DNA of 39,770 nt, taken from positions 1 to 39,770 of the forward strand of contig VXPF01000070.1 in the NCBI GenBank assembly GCA_009839725.1, read 5' to 3'. Shown piece by piece: positions 1 to 8,924 of this stretch. The stretch comes from Dehalococcoidia bacterium (GTDB lineage Bacteria; Chloroflexota; Dehalococcoidia; Tepidiformales; Tepidiformaceae). The notes under the pieces were generated by a model. The model did no database searches, was not told the DNA's origin, and worked only from the letters and a program-made list of their open reading frames with translations. The first letter of the stretch is position 1. Each line of letters opens with the position of its first letter. The position numbers and the translations under genes are program-made.

Positions 1-247
1 CCGCGAACCCCTCCACCCGCGACCCCGCCTCCACCACCTCGCCCGCGTACTCCAGTCCGGGAATCTCGAACTCCGGCTTCACGCCCGGCTGCGGGTAGCC
101 CCCCATCCGCTGGAGCACGTCCGCGCGATTGAGCGCGCAGGCCCGCACCGCCACCAGCAGGTCGTCGGGCCCCGCCAGCGGGTCGGGCACGTCGCGGTAG
201 ACGAGCGAGCCCCCGCCGTCGGTCTTCTCGATGACGACCGCCTTCAT
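1..247 (-). CDS. Zinc-type alcohol dehydrogenase / NADPH:quinone oxidoreductase, N-terminal part (cut by window edge)
   Basis: The first 82 codons of a medium-chain dehydrogenase/reductase start at the ATG at 245-247 and run off the left edge. The translation begins MKAVVIEKTDGGGSLVYRDV and carries the block ALNRADVLQRMGGYPQPG at about residues 38-55. That block is typical of the quinone oxidoreductase (PIG3/QOR-like) branch, which reduces quinones or enones with NADPH. The nucleotide-binding half lies outside the window. The start is 10 nt after the fabI stop on the same strand, so the two are probably co-transcribed. Family assignment is good; the substrate is unknown. Confidence 0.85.
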   Translation of the reverse strand, partial: MKAVVIEKTDGGGSLVYRDVPDPLAGPDDLLVAVRACALNRADVLQRMGGYPQPGVKPEFEIPGLEYAGEVVEAGSRVEGFA

Positions 248-257
248 GCCCGGCCCG

Positions 258-1058
258 TTAGCCCTCGTCCTCGTCGGGCGGCATCGCCATGCCGAGCGTG
301 TTGAACCCGCCGTCGACGTACAGCACCTGGCCGCTGATGTTCGCCCCCGCGTCGCTCGCCAGGAACGCCGCCGCCGCCCCCACGTCCTCGATCGAGATGT
401 GCCGGCGCAGCGGCGTCACCTGCGGGAACACCTTGTACAGGTTGCGGAACTCCCCCACGCCCGCCGCCGAGAGCGTGCGCACCGGCCCCGCGCTGATGGC
501 GTTCACGCGGATGCCCTGCGGCCCCACGTCCGAGGCCAGGTAGCGCACCGCCGACTCCAGCGCGGCCTTCGCCACGCCCATCACGTTGTAGCTCGGCATC
601 ATCTTCTGCGAGCCGTGGTACGAGAGCGTGACCACGCTCCCGCCCTCCGGCATCAGCGGCCGCGCGGCGCGCGTCAGCGCCACGAGCGAGTACACGGAAA
701 GCTCCTGTGCGAGCAGGAACCCGTCCCGGCTCGTCTCCACGAACGGTCGCGAGAGATCCTCCCGCTTCGCCCCCACGATGCCGTGCGCGACCGCGTCGAT
801 CGTGCCGTAGCGATCGGCCAGCTTCGCGAAGAGCGCCTCGATGTTCTCGTCGCTCGTCGCGTCGCAGTACTCCACGAAGTCGCAGCCGATGCTCTCCGCC
901 AGCGGACGCACGCGCTTCTCCATCATCGGTCCGTAGGAGAGGGCCACCCGCGCGCCCGCCTCGTGCATCGCCTTCGCGATGCCCCACGAGATCGAGCGGT
1001 CGTTCGAGACGCCCGAAACGAGGGCGGTCTTGCCTTCCATGCTTGAGATGCCTGACAT
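258..1058 (-). CDS. fabI: Enoyl-[acyl-carrier-protein] reductase (NADH), FabI
   Basis: This enzyme catalyses the last reduction of the fatty-acid elongation cycle, trans-2-enoyl-ACP to acyl-ACP. It is a 266-residue SDR with the divergent FabI features: EGKTALVSGVSNDRSISWGI at the N-terminal nucleotide site, Tyr147 and Tyr157-x6-Lys164 as the FabI-type catalytic set (SYHGS, then PSYNVMGVAK), and the following NAISAGPVRTLSA block. I chose the ATG at 1058 because a TAGGCT -10-like box ends 8 nt upstream. A TTG at 1067 and an ATG at 1040 are alternatives. It is followed 10 nt later by the quinone oxidoreductase gene. Confidence 0.93.
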   Translation of the reverse strand: MSGISSMEGKTALVSGVSNDRSISWGIAKAMHEAGARVALSYGPMMEKRVRPLAESIGCDFVEYCDATSDENIEALFAKLADRYGTIDAVAHGIVGAKREDLSRPFVETSRDGFLLAQELSVYSLVALTRAARPLMPEGGSVVTLSYHGSQKMMPSYNVMGVAKAALESAVRYLASDVGPQGIRVNAISAGPVRTLSAAGVGEFRNLYKVFPQVTPLRRHISIEDVGAAAAFLASDAGANISGQVLYVDGGFNTLGMAMPPDEDEG

Positions 1059-1066
1059 GGCCAGCA

Positions 1067-1072
1067 AGCCTA
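1067..1072 (-). promoter_or_regulatory. Leaderless-type -10 box of fabI
   Basis: TAGGCT on the minus strand lies 8 nt before the chosen fabI ATG (1058). It fits the TAnnnT-N6-8-start pattern seen at many genes here. No convincing -35 or Shine-Dalgarno is visible. Confidence 0.4.
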
Positions 1073-1125
1073 CGGCCTCGCCCGAACCGGCGGCAAACCG
1101 TTTCGCCCCTGAGCGAACCGCGCCG

Positions 1126-1131
1126 TACGAT
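1126..1131 (+). promoter_or_regulatory. Leaderless-type -10 box of lgt
   Basis: TACGAT ends 8 nt before the lgt ATG (1140). No Shine-Dalgarno is present, so the transcript probably begins at or next to the start codon. Confidence 0.45.
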
Positions 1132-1139
1132 ACCCGCCG

Positions 1140-2030
1140 ATGGACCTCTCGGCCGTAGCCCTCCTTCTCTCAATCACGATCGACATCGACCCCGACATCG
1201 GCACGATCTTCGGGCTCACGATCACGTGGCACGGCCTCTTCACCGCCATCGGCATCATCTGCGGCGTCACCCTCTCCGTGTACCTCGCCCGCGTCGACGG
1301 CGTCCCCTCCGACGTCGGCCAGGAGATCGCCCTCGTCTCCGTCGTCTCCGCTATCGTCGGCGCGCGTCTCTTCTTCGTCTTCGAGCACTGGGATCGCTTC
1401 GAGAACGACCTCGCCGCCATCGTCACCGATATCACCGAGGGCGGCATCACCCTCTACGGAGGCCTCATCGGGGGCGTGCTGGGGGGCGTCATCTACGGCG
1501 CCTTCCACCGCTGGCCCATCGGCATCTGCCTCGATGCCGCCGCCCCCGGCATGATCCTCGGGCAGGGTCTCGGCCGCATCGGCGACCTCATCAACGGCGA
1601 GCACCTCGCCACCGCCAGCGACCTCCCCTGGGCCTTCGTCTACGTGCACCCGAACACGCTCGCCGAGCTGGGCCAGTCCGTGCACCCAGCGGCCGGCGGC
1701 TACGAGCTCGTCGGCGACTTCGTCATCCTCGCCGTCCTGCTCTTCGTGGCGCGGCGCTTCATCAAGATCCCCGGCTGGACCTTCTGCCTCTACATGATCC
1801 TGTATTCGGTCATGCGCTTCGGCCTCTCCGAGTTCCGTATCGACGAGCAGACCATCGACGGTATCCCCGTCCCCCAGATTGTCGCGGCCGTGATTATCGG
1901 TCTCGCCTTCATCCTCGCGGGGGTGATCCGCCGCTTCCCGGGCCAGATCACCGAGGCCTGGGAGGATCGCGTCCTCGGCCCGCCGCCCGAACAAGCCACC
2001 GAGGATGACTCCGCACCCTCGCCGGCATGA
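1140..2030 (+). CDS. lgt: Prolipoprotein diacylglyceryl transferase, Lgt
   Basis: Lgt transfers diacylglycerol from phosphatidylglycerol to the lipobox cysteine of prolipoproteins in the cytoplasmic membrane. The 296-residue protein has about seven hydrophobic segments, the WHGL motif near residue 30, the GGITLYGGLIGG block at 101-112 and the Lgt signature as GRIGDLINGE at 145-154 (the usual motif has GNF/GNW). The C-terminal 35 residues are charged and probably cytoplasmic. The stop overlaps the start of the glutaredoxin-like gene as ATGA (2027-2030), implying translational coupling. The family is clear; only the exact start is slightly open. Confidence 0.93.
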   Translation: MDLSAVALLLSITIDIDPDIGTIFGLTITWHGLFTAIGIICGVTLSVYLARVDGVPSDVGQEIALVSVVSAIVGARLFFVFEHWDRFENDLAAIVTDITEGGITLYGGLIGGVLGGVIYGAFHRWPIGICLDAAAPGMILGQGLGRIGDLINGEHLATASDLPWAFVYVHPNTLAELGQSVHPAAGGYELVGDFVILAVLLFVARRFIKIPGWTFCLYMILYSVMRFGLSEFRIDEQTIDGIPVPQIVAAVIIGLAFILAGVIRRFPGQITEAWEDRVLGPPPEQATEDDSAPSPA

Positions 2031-2281
2031 CTCCGGCCCCACCCGTCACCCTCTACACCCGCGCCGACTGCCCCCTCTGCGACGAGGCCCGCGCTCTCCT
2101 CGACGCGCTGGCCGCGACCCTCGGCTTCACGATCGAGGCCGTCGACATCGACGCCGACCCGGAGCTCCGCTCTCGCTACAACTACGCCGTCCCCGTGATC
2201 GCGGTCGGGAGCGAGGAGGTCGCCCGCGCTCCCATCCGTCCCGCTGCGCTGGAGGGGAGCCTGCGCGAGCGCTACCGGTAG
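2027..2281 (+). CDS. Glutaredoxin-like (DUF836-type) thiol-redox protein
   Basis: An 84-residue thioredoxin-fold miniprotein with VTLYTRADCPLCDEARALL at residues 7-25, containing a CPLC redox pair. A beta strand (FTIEAVDID) and the cis-proline strand VPVIAV follow. This is the pattern of the DUF836/glutaredoxin-like family, thought to reduce or carry disulfides in the cytoplasm. The partner is unknown. The start overlaps the lgt stop by four bases. The 3' end overlaps the convergent nadD end by 10 bases. Fold confidence is high; the physiological role is not evident. Confidence 0.85.
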   Translation: MTPAPPVTLYTRADCPLCDEARALLDALAATLGFTIEAVDIDADPELRSRYNYAVPVIAVGSEEVARAPIRPAALEGSLRERYR

Positions 2282-2859
2282 AGCCCGTGAAGCTCGATGT
2301 ACTCCTCCACGGTCGCCGGGACGAGGTAGCGGATCGACATTCCCTCGCGCACCCGCTCGCGCACCAGCGTTGAGCTGACCGGCAGGGGCGGCATCTCCAC
2401 CACGCTCGGCGGCGCGTCGAGCCCCAGCTGGGCCGCCAGCCACGCCTGCTCGCCCGCGTCCGCTCCCTTGGGCGCGACCGCCAGCCGCGCCAGCGCCGTG
2501 ATCACGTCCGGCTCGCGCCATGCCGGCATGTCCGCCAGCGCGTCGCTCCCGAGGATCAGCACCACGTCGTCCATCCCCTGCGCGTGCAGCTCCCGCAGCG
2601 TGTCGACCGTGTACGTGGGCCCGATGCGCTCCACCTCGCGCTCGTCCAGGTGGAAGCCGGGGTTGTCCGCAATGGCGAGGTGCGTCATCGCCAGCCGGTG
2701 CGAGGCGGAGGTCACGCCGCTCCCGGCCTTGCGCCACGGATCGCCCGCGGGCATGAAGTACACGCGCTCCAGCCCGAGCTGCACGCGCGCGCACTCCCCC
2801 AGCACCAGGTGCCCCAGGTGAGGCGGGTCGAACGTGCCTCCCAGCACCCCGATCGACAT
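2272..2859 (-). CDS. nadD: Nicotinate-nucleotide adenylyltransferase, NadD
   Basis: NadD adenylates nicotinate mononucleotide to deamido-NAD in NAD biosynthesis. The 195-residue protein opens with GVLGGTFDPPHLGHLVLGE, holding the nucleotidyltransferase (T/H)xGH signature. It also has the SASHRLAMTHLAI and GPTYTVDTLREL blocks and the C-terminal VSSTLVRERVREG motif that closes over ATP. Length and motif order are typical. It is divergent from hrcA, and the CIRCE palindrome lies 26-52 nt upstream of its start, so heat-shock control of nadD is possible. A TAGACT box ends 6 nt before the ATG. Confidence 0.93.
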   Translation of the reverse strand: MSIGVLGGTFDPPHLGHLVLGECARVQLGLERVYFMPAGDPWRKAGSGVTSASHRLAMTHLAIADNPGFHLDEREVERIGPTYTVDTLRELHAQGMDDVVLILGSDALADMPAWREPDVITALARLAVAPKGADAGEQAWLAAQLGLDAPPSVVEMPPLPVSSTLVRERVREGMSIRYLVPATVEEYIELHGLYR

Positions 2860-2865
2860 GCGTCG

Positions 2866-2871
2866 AGTCTA
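2866..2871 (-). promoter_or_regulatory. Leaderless-type -10 box of nadD
   Basis: TAGACT on the minus strand ends 6 nt before the nadD ATG (2859). No Shine-Dalgarno is visible. Confidence 0.4.
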
Positions 2872-2884
2872 TCCGATCGAGTCA

Positions 2885-2911
2885 TTAGCACTCTTGCCCC
2901 GAGAGTGCTAA
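2885..2911. promoter_or_regulatory. CIRCE operator (HrcA binding site)
   Basis: A perfect match to the CIRCE consensus: TTAGCACTC (2885-2893), a 9-nt spacer, and GAGTGCTAA (2903-2911). HrcA binds this palindrome and represses heat-shock operons. A -10 candidate, TAACAT (2909-2914), overlaps the right arm, and TTAGCA (2885-2890), 18 nt upstream, could be the -35, so bound HrcA would block the hrcA promoter directly. The hrcA ATG follows at 2933. The site also lies close to the divergent nadD start. Confidence 0.97.
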
Positions 2912-2932
2912 CATAGGTCGGCAGGGTTCACA

Positions 2933-3988
2933 ATGCCATTGTCAGAGCGAAGGGCCAGGATCCTCGCCTTCATCGTCGAGGACTACGTCGAGAGCGCGCA
3001 GCCGGTCGGCTCCGCGTCCCTCGTCGCGCGCCACGATCTCGACCTCTCCAGCGCCACCGTTCGCAGCGAGATGGCCGCCCTTGAGGGCGAGGGGCTGATC
3101 ACCCATCCCCACACCTCCGCCGGGCGCGTGCCCAGCAACCTCGGCTACCGAACCTACGTCGGCTCCCTCATGGGCGAGCGCCGTCTCTCCAGCGAGGAGG
3201 AGCTGACGATTCTGCACCAGTTCCACCAGAGCGCCGTCGACCTCGAGCGATGGCTCGCCCTCTCCGCGAGCGTCCTCGCCAACTCGCTCCACACCGCCGC
3301 CATCGCGACCCCGCCCCACATGGTCGAGGTTCGCCTCAAGCAGCTCCAGCTCGTCGAGCTCACCGACGAGAGCGCCCTCCTCGTCGTCGTCATGAACGAT
3401 GCCGCCGTGCTCCAGCACACCCTCCAGTTCTCCGAGGCCACGACGCAGGACCAGCTCACCCGCCTCGCCGGACGCCTCAACCAGCAGCTGGCGGGCAAGA
3501 CCGCCACCGAGATCGAGGGGCGCACGCCCCCCACCGCCGCCATCGAGCAGCAGGTGGTGGAGCAGGTCGTGGTCCTCCTCCGCAGCGAGGAGGACGCCGC
3601 CAGCGAGACGCCCGTCATCGAGGGCGTCCGCGAGTTGCTCCGCCAGCCCGAATACGAGGGCGACAGCGACCGCCTGCTCGATACCCTCGAGGCGGTGGAG
3701 ACCTCCCGCCTGCAGCGCGCCATTCCCGCGCGCGCCCTGGGAAGCAACGACGTCGCCATCGTGATCGGCGACGAGAATCCCGCCGAGCCCTACCACGACA
3801 TGAGCTTCGTGCTTTCCCGCTACGGCCCCACGGGCGGCGCCGGGGGCCTCATCGGCCTCCTCGGCCCCACCCGCCTCGACTATCCCGACGCCGTTGCCCA
3901 CGTCCGTTATGTGAGCGACGTCCTGACCGAGCTCATGCGTCGCTTCTACGGCGACGCGGCCGTCGACGCCCCCGGGGAGGACCAATGA
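2933..3988 (+). CDS. hrcA: Heat-inducible transcription repressor HrcA
   Basis: HrcA represses chaperone operons by binding CIRCE. The 351-residue protein has an N-terminal winged-helix domain (residues 1-75; RRARILAFIVEDYVES, SASLVARHDLDLSSATVRSE and HPHTSAGRVPSNLGYRTYV are characteristic). A central dimerisation/GAF-like domain follows, then a C-terminal segment ending in the conserved GGLIGLLGPTRLDYPDAVAHVRYVS. It is the first gene of the operon and probably autoregulated through the perfect CIRCE 21 nt upstream. Its TGA overlaps the grpE start (ATGA at 3985-3988). Confidence 0.97.
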   Translation: MPLSERRARILAFIVEDYVESAQPVGSASLVARHDLDLSSATVRSEMAALEGEGLITHPHTSAGRVPSNLGYRTYVGSLMGERRLSSEEELTILHQFHQSAVDLERWLALSASVLANSLHTAAIATPPHMVEVRLKQLQLVELTDESALLVVVMNDAAVLQHTLQFSEATTQDQLTRLAGRLNQQLAGKTATEIEGRTPPTAAIEQQVVEQVVVLLRSEEDAASETPVIEGVRELLRQPEYEGDSDRLLDTLEAVETSRLQRAIPARALGSNDVAIVIGDENPAEPYHDMSFVLSRYGPTGGAGGLIGLLGPTRLDYPDAVAHVRYVSDVLTELMRRFYGDAAVDAPGEDQ

Positions 3989-4608
3989 GCGACAGCGACG
4001 CTCCCCGCTTCGTTGACCGGCGCGCCGCCGCGCGCATGGACGACGACAACGGGGCTCCCGCGCCCGAGGCTGAAGAGGTTGCGCCCGAAGAGGCGCCGGC
4101 GGACGACCTCCAGGAGCAGCTCGAAGCCGCGCAGGCTGCCGCCAAGCGCTTCGAGGCGAACTGGAAGCGCGCCGCCGCCGACCTCGCCAACTACAAACGC
4201 CGCGTCGAGCAGGAGCGCTCCGAGCAGGCTCGCCTTGCGAGCGCTGCGACGGTCATCAACCTGCTCCCTATTCGCGACGACTTCGGGCGCGCCGTCGAAA
4301 CGCTCGACAGCACACTCGCCGGGCTCAACTGGGTACAGGGCGTGCTCGCCATCGAGCGCAAGCTCGACGGCCTTCTGGAGAGCATGGGCGTCTCCGAGGT
4401 ACCCGCCGAGGGCGAGGCCTTCGACCCCACCCGGCACGAGGCCGTGGGCCGCTCCCCCGGCCCCGAGAACGTCTGCCTGCACGTCGTCCAGAAGGGCTAC
4501 GCCCTCAAGGACGCCGTCATCCGCCCCGCCATGGTGATCGTGGGCGAGGGCGGCGATCCCGGGCCGGCCGGCGACACCGAAACCGAAAGCGACAACGAGG
4601 GCGCCTGA
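3985..4608 (+). CDS. grpE: Nucleotide exchange factor GrpE
   Basis: GrpE releases ADP from DnaK. I start it at the ATG overlapping the hrcA stop, where GGGGAGG gives a strong ribosome site. The 207-residue product has an acidic, disordered first 40 residues, a long coiled-coil helix (about 42-85, with [19 protein letters not shown]) and the C-terminal beta wing ending [17 protein letters not shown]...[20 protein letters not shown], all canonical. It sits between hrcA and dnaK, 41 nt before dnaK. Confidence 0.96.
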   Translation: MSDSDAPRFVDRRAAARMDDDNGAPAPEAEEVAPEEAPADDLQEQLEAAQAAAKRFEANWKRAAADLANYKRRVEQERSEQARLASAATVINLLPIRDDFGRAVETLDSTLAGLNWVQGVLAIERKLDGLLESMGVSEVPAEGEAFDPTRHEAVGRSPGPENVCLHVVQKGYALKDAVIRPAMVIVGEGGDPGPAGDTETESDNEGA

Positions 4609-4649
4609 CCGCCCCGCCACACCACCGACCACCTCCAGGAGGAACGAAC

Positions 4650-6578
<1,929 letters not shown>

Positions 6579-6586
6579 CGGGAGCC

Positions 6587-6592
6587 TATCCT
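6587..6592 (+). promoter_or_regulatory. Possible leaderless-type -10 box of class II aldolase gene
   Basis: TATCCT ends 6 nt before the ATG at 6599, matching the pattern at other genes. The gene could equally be read from the dnaK transcript, so this is tentative. Confidence 0.3.
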
Positions 6593-6598
6593 CCTCGC

Positions 6599-7153
6599 AT
6601 GGCCATTCCCGAGGCGACAATGCGCGAGCTGGCAGGGGTCGGGCGCGACCTCTACCAGCTCGGCATGGTCAGCAGCCGTGGCGGCAACCTCAGCGTCCGC
6701 GACGGCCACGCCCTGTGGATCACCGGCACCGGCACCGCCCTCGGCCACCTGAAGCCCCTCGATATCAGCCGCGTCTTCCCCGACGGCCGCCACGAGGCCC
6801 CTCCCCCCTCAAGCGACACCATCCTCCACTGGACCATCTACGCCACCACCCAGGCGGCCGCCATCGCCCACGCCCATCCCCACCACGCCATCGCCCTCTC
6901 CTACGACCGCGACGTCTTCAAGCCAGAGGACCTGGAGGGGCAGATGCACATCCCCTCCGTCCCCGTCATCGGCCAGGGCCCCACGCAGGAGGAGAAGATC
7001 GCGACCGCCCTGCGCGAGTCGCGCGTCGCGCTCCTCCAGGGCCACGGCGCCTACGCGCGCGGCGCCTCCCTCTGGGATGCCCTCCACTGGCTCACCGCCC
7101 TCGAGGAGAGCGCCCACATCGCCTGGCTGCGCCGCGCCACCGACCGCTCCTAG
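6599..7153 (+). CDS. Class II aldolase/adducin family protein
   Basis: A 184-residue zinc-dependent aldolase-fold protein, of the family that includes L-fuculose-1-phosphate aldolase and related epimerases. Seen directly: SRGGNLSVRDG (phosphate-binding GN motif, about residue 24), WITGTGTALG, the zinc ligands in IAHAHPHHAIAL (about 92-99) and the third histidine in LLQGHGAYARG (about 144). The position usually held by the catalytic Glu appears as Asp (SSDTILHW), so the reaction may differ or be lost. It follows dnaK closely. Its TAG stop shares CTAG 7150-7153 with the convergent ferredoxin gene. The substrate is unknown. Confidence 0.88.
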   Translation: MAIPEATMRELAGVGRDLYQLGMVSSRGGNLSVRDGHALWITGTGTALGHLKPLDISRVFPDGRHEAPPPSSDTILHWTIYATTQAAAIAHAHPHHAIALSYDRDVFKPEDLEGQMHIPSVPVIGQGPTQEEKIATALRESRVALLQGHGAYARGASLWDALHWLTALEESAHIAWLRRATDRS

Positions 7154-7377
7154 CCCGCCGCGTACAGCTTTGTGACCGTTACCGCCTCCACCGGGCACCG
7201 CACCACGCACAGGTCGCACAGGATGCACTCGTCCACGTTCTCATCGATGACCCGCGCCACCCGCTCGCCAGCTGCCCGTTCGAGGATGTCGACGGGGCAG
7301 CTCTGGACGCACTCGCGACACTCCGGCTGCGAGGCGCAGGCTGCTTCCTCGATGGCCACCTCGATGAACAACCCCAC
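7150..7377 (-). CDS. Small ferredoxin with two [4Fe-4S] motifs
   Basis: A 75-residue iron-sulfur protein, cytoplasmic, presumably an electron carrier. Cysteines 14, 20, 23 and 27 (C-x5-C-x2-C-x3-CP) and 51, 54, 57 and 61 (canonical C-x2-C-x2-C-x3-CP) could bind two [4Fe-4S] clusters. The first motif has a lengthened leading spacer. The start is GTG at 7377, preceded at 6 nt by TAGGCT on the same strand. It is a single-gene unit facing the aldolase gene, with shared CTAG stops, so its electron partner cannot be inferred from context. Confidence 0.85.
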   Translation of the reverse strand: MGLFIEVAIEEAACASQPECRECVQSCPVDILERAAGERVARVIDENVDECILCDLCVVRCPVEAVTVTKLYAAG

Positions 7378-7383
7378 GGGCTG

Positions 7384-7389
7384 AGCCTA
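7384..7389 (-). promoter_or_regulatory. Leaderless-type -10 box of the ferredoxin gene
   Basis: TAGGCT on the minus strand ends 6 nt before the GTG start at 7377. No Shine-Dalgarno is visible. Confidence 0.4.
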
Positions 7390-7399
7390 CCCCATCTGC

Positions 7400-7405
7400 T
7401 ACGAT
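7400..7405 (+). promoter_or_regulatory. Leaderless-type -10 box of the amidohydrolase gene
   Basis: TACGAT ends 8 nt before the GTG start at 7414. No Shine-Dalgarno is visible. It lies back-to-back with the minus-strand box of the ferredoxin gene, giving a compact divergent promoter. Confidence 0.45.
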
Positions 7406-7413
7406 CGCTCTCT

Positions 7414-8244
7414 GTGACAATCGACGCCCATACACACCTCTTCCCGCCCTCCCAGGCACGGGACCGCGAGGCCATCGCAAGCCGCGACTCGGGCTTCGCC
7501 GAGATCTACGGCGACCCCAAGGCGACCATCGCCGATGCGCCCGCCCTCCTCGCCGCCCTGCGCGAGGACGGTATCGAGGCGGCGATCGCAACCGGCTTCG
7601 CCTTCGCCGGCGAGCGCGAGGTCGCGGAGCAGAACGAATACCTCCTCGCGGTTGCGGCCGAGACGCCACGCGCGATCGTGCCCTTCTCGACCGTGAACCC
7701 GGCGCTCGCGGGCTGGGAGCGGGAGGCGGAACGCGCGCTTGCACAGGGCGCCCGGGGCTTCGGGGAACTGCGTCCGGGAACGCAGGGCTGGGACCCCCTC
7801 GGGGAGGCGGGGCGGCGCCTCGCCGCGCTCGCGGAAGAAGCCGGGGCCGCCCTCATCTGGCACTCGAGCGAGCCGGTCGGGCACCGCTATCCCGGCAAGG
7901 AAGGCGGCCTCTCCTCCGCCGAGCTGATCGAGGTGGCGACTGCCGCCCCCCGCGTCACGATGGTGGGGGCGCACCTGGGAGCGGGGGCGTCGTTCTACCT
8001 GTCCATGCCCGAGGTTCGGGCAGCCGTGCCCAACCTGCTGTTCGATACGGCAGCGGCGAGCCTCCTTTACGATTCCGGCACAATTGCTCGTCTCGTGGCA
8101 ACGGCCGGCGCGGAGCGGGTGCTCTTCGCTTCGGACTTCCCCCTGCGAAGGCCTGGCCCCGAGTTGAAGAGGACACTTGAAGGACTCGACGCCGCCACCG
8201 GCGAGGCCATCGCCGGCGCGAATGCCCGCAGACTGCTGTGCTGA
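7414..8244 (+). CDS. Amidohydrolase family (TIM-barrel, COG2159-like) hydrolase
   Basis: A 276-residue metal-dependent hydrolase or decarboxylase. The GTG start at 7414 puts the metal motif VTIDAHTHLFP at the very N-terminus, as is usual for this family. Later ligand positions are visible as LIWHSSEP (about residue 148), MVGAHLGAG (about 188) and the active-site Asp in LFASDFPLRRP (about 233). The family (amidohydrolase_2, COG2159) acts on C-C or amide bonds of small carboxylates; the substrate here is unknown. The upstream in-frame extension lacks homology features and I exclude it. thpR starts 1 nt after the stop. Confidence 0.88.
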   Translation: MTIDAHTHLFPPSQARDREAIASRDSGFAEIYGDPKATIADAPALLAALREDGIEAAIATGFAFAGEREVAEQNEYLLAVAAETPRAIVPFSTVNPALAGWEREAERALAQGARGFGELRPGTQGWDPLGEAGRRLAALAEEAGAALIWHSSEPVGHRYPGKEGGLSSAELIEVATAAPRVTMVGAHLGAGASFYLSMPEVRAAVPNLLFDTAAASLLYDSGTIARLVATAGAERVLFASDFPLRRPGPELKRTLEGLDAATGEAIAGANARRLLC

Positions 8245-8245
8245 C

Positions 8246-8854
8246 ATGACCCAGCCAACCGAGAAAGCCCACCGCCTGTTCGTCGCCTGCGAGCTCCCCG
8301 AGGATGTCCGCCACACCGTCGGCGGCCTTGTCGACGACCTGCGCGAGCAGAGCGCCGGCGCCGTGCGCTGGGTCAACCCCTCCAGCCTGCACGTCACCCT
8401 CAAGTTCCTCGGGGAAGTGCCCGAACGCCAGATCCCCGCCGTCAAGGTCGCGCTCCAGGAAGCCGTCGTGCGGCACTCGGCCTTCTTCCTGGAGCTCGCC
8501 AGCATCGGCACCTTCGGCGGTCGCGAGGGCCTTCGCGTGATGTGGGCCGCCGTCGCCGGAGACGTCCTCCGCCTCGAGGCCCTCGCCCGCGACGTGAACC
8601 GGGCCCTCTCCGTCGTCGGGTTCGAGCCCGAGACGCGGCCCTTCCGCCCCCACCTCACCCTCGGCCGCGTTCGCAACGAGGTGGGGACGCGCCAGCGCGC
8701 GGAGCTCGAGGTGGCCGTCGGCAAGATCGAGATCCCCGAGTGCGAGTGGCGCACCACCGAGATATCCCTCGTCCGCAGCCGCCTCCACCCCGACGGCGCC
8801 CGCCACGACACCATCGCCACCTTCCCCCTCCGCGCGCCGCCGCCCCAGGGCTGA
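8246..8854 (+). CDS. thpR: RNA 2',3'-cyclic phosphodiesterase (2'-5' RNA ligase family), ThpR
   Basis: A 202-residue 2H-phosphoesterase, the family that opens 2',3'-cyclic phosphates on RNA ends. The two catalytic HxTx motifs are HVTLKFLGEV (about residue 49) and HLTLGRVR (about residue 133). RLFVACELPEDV at the N-terminus and a beta strand near ISLVRSRL complete the usual pattern. I chose the ATG one base after the amidohydrolase stop; an upstream in-frame ATG would overlap that gene by 68 nt. It is presumably co-transcribed with the amidohydrolase, without obvious functional link. Confidence 0.92.
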   Translation: MTQPTEKAHRLFVACELPEDVRHTVGGLVDDLREQSAGAVRWVNPSSLHVTLKFLGEVPERQIPAVKVALQEAVVRHSAFFLELASIGTFGGREGLRVMWAAVAGDVLRLEALARDVNRALSVVGFEPETRPFRPHLTLGRVRNEVGTRQRAELEVAVGKIEIPECEWRTTEISLVRSRLHPDGARHDTIATFPLRAPPPQG

Positions 8855-8873
8855 GCGCTCGCCGGAACCCCCT

Positions 8874-8888
8874 TCGCCCTTCGGGCGA
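8874..8888 (+). terminator. Small stem-loop between thpR and the cyclase gene
   Basis: TCGCCC (8874-8879), loop TTC, GGGCGA (8883-8888) form a 6-bp hairpin just after thpR. There is no U-tract, so a terminator role is weakly supported. Confidence 0.3.
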
Positions 8889-8924
8889 CATGCGTAGGAT
8901 TCCCGCGAGGAAAGGAAGGGACCG

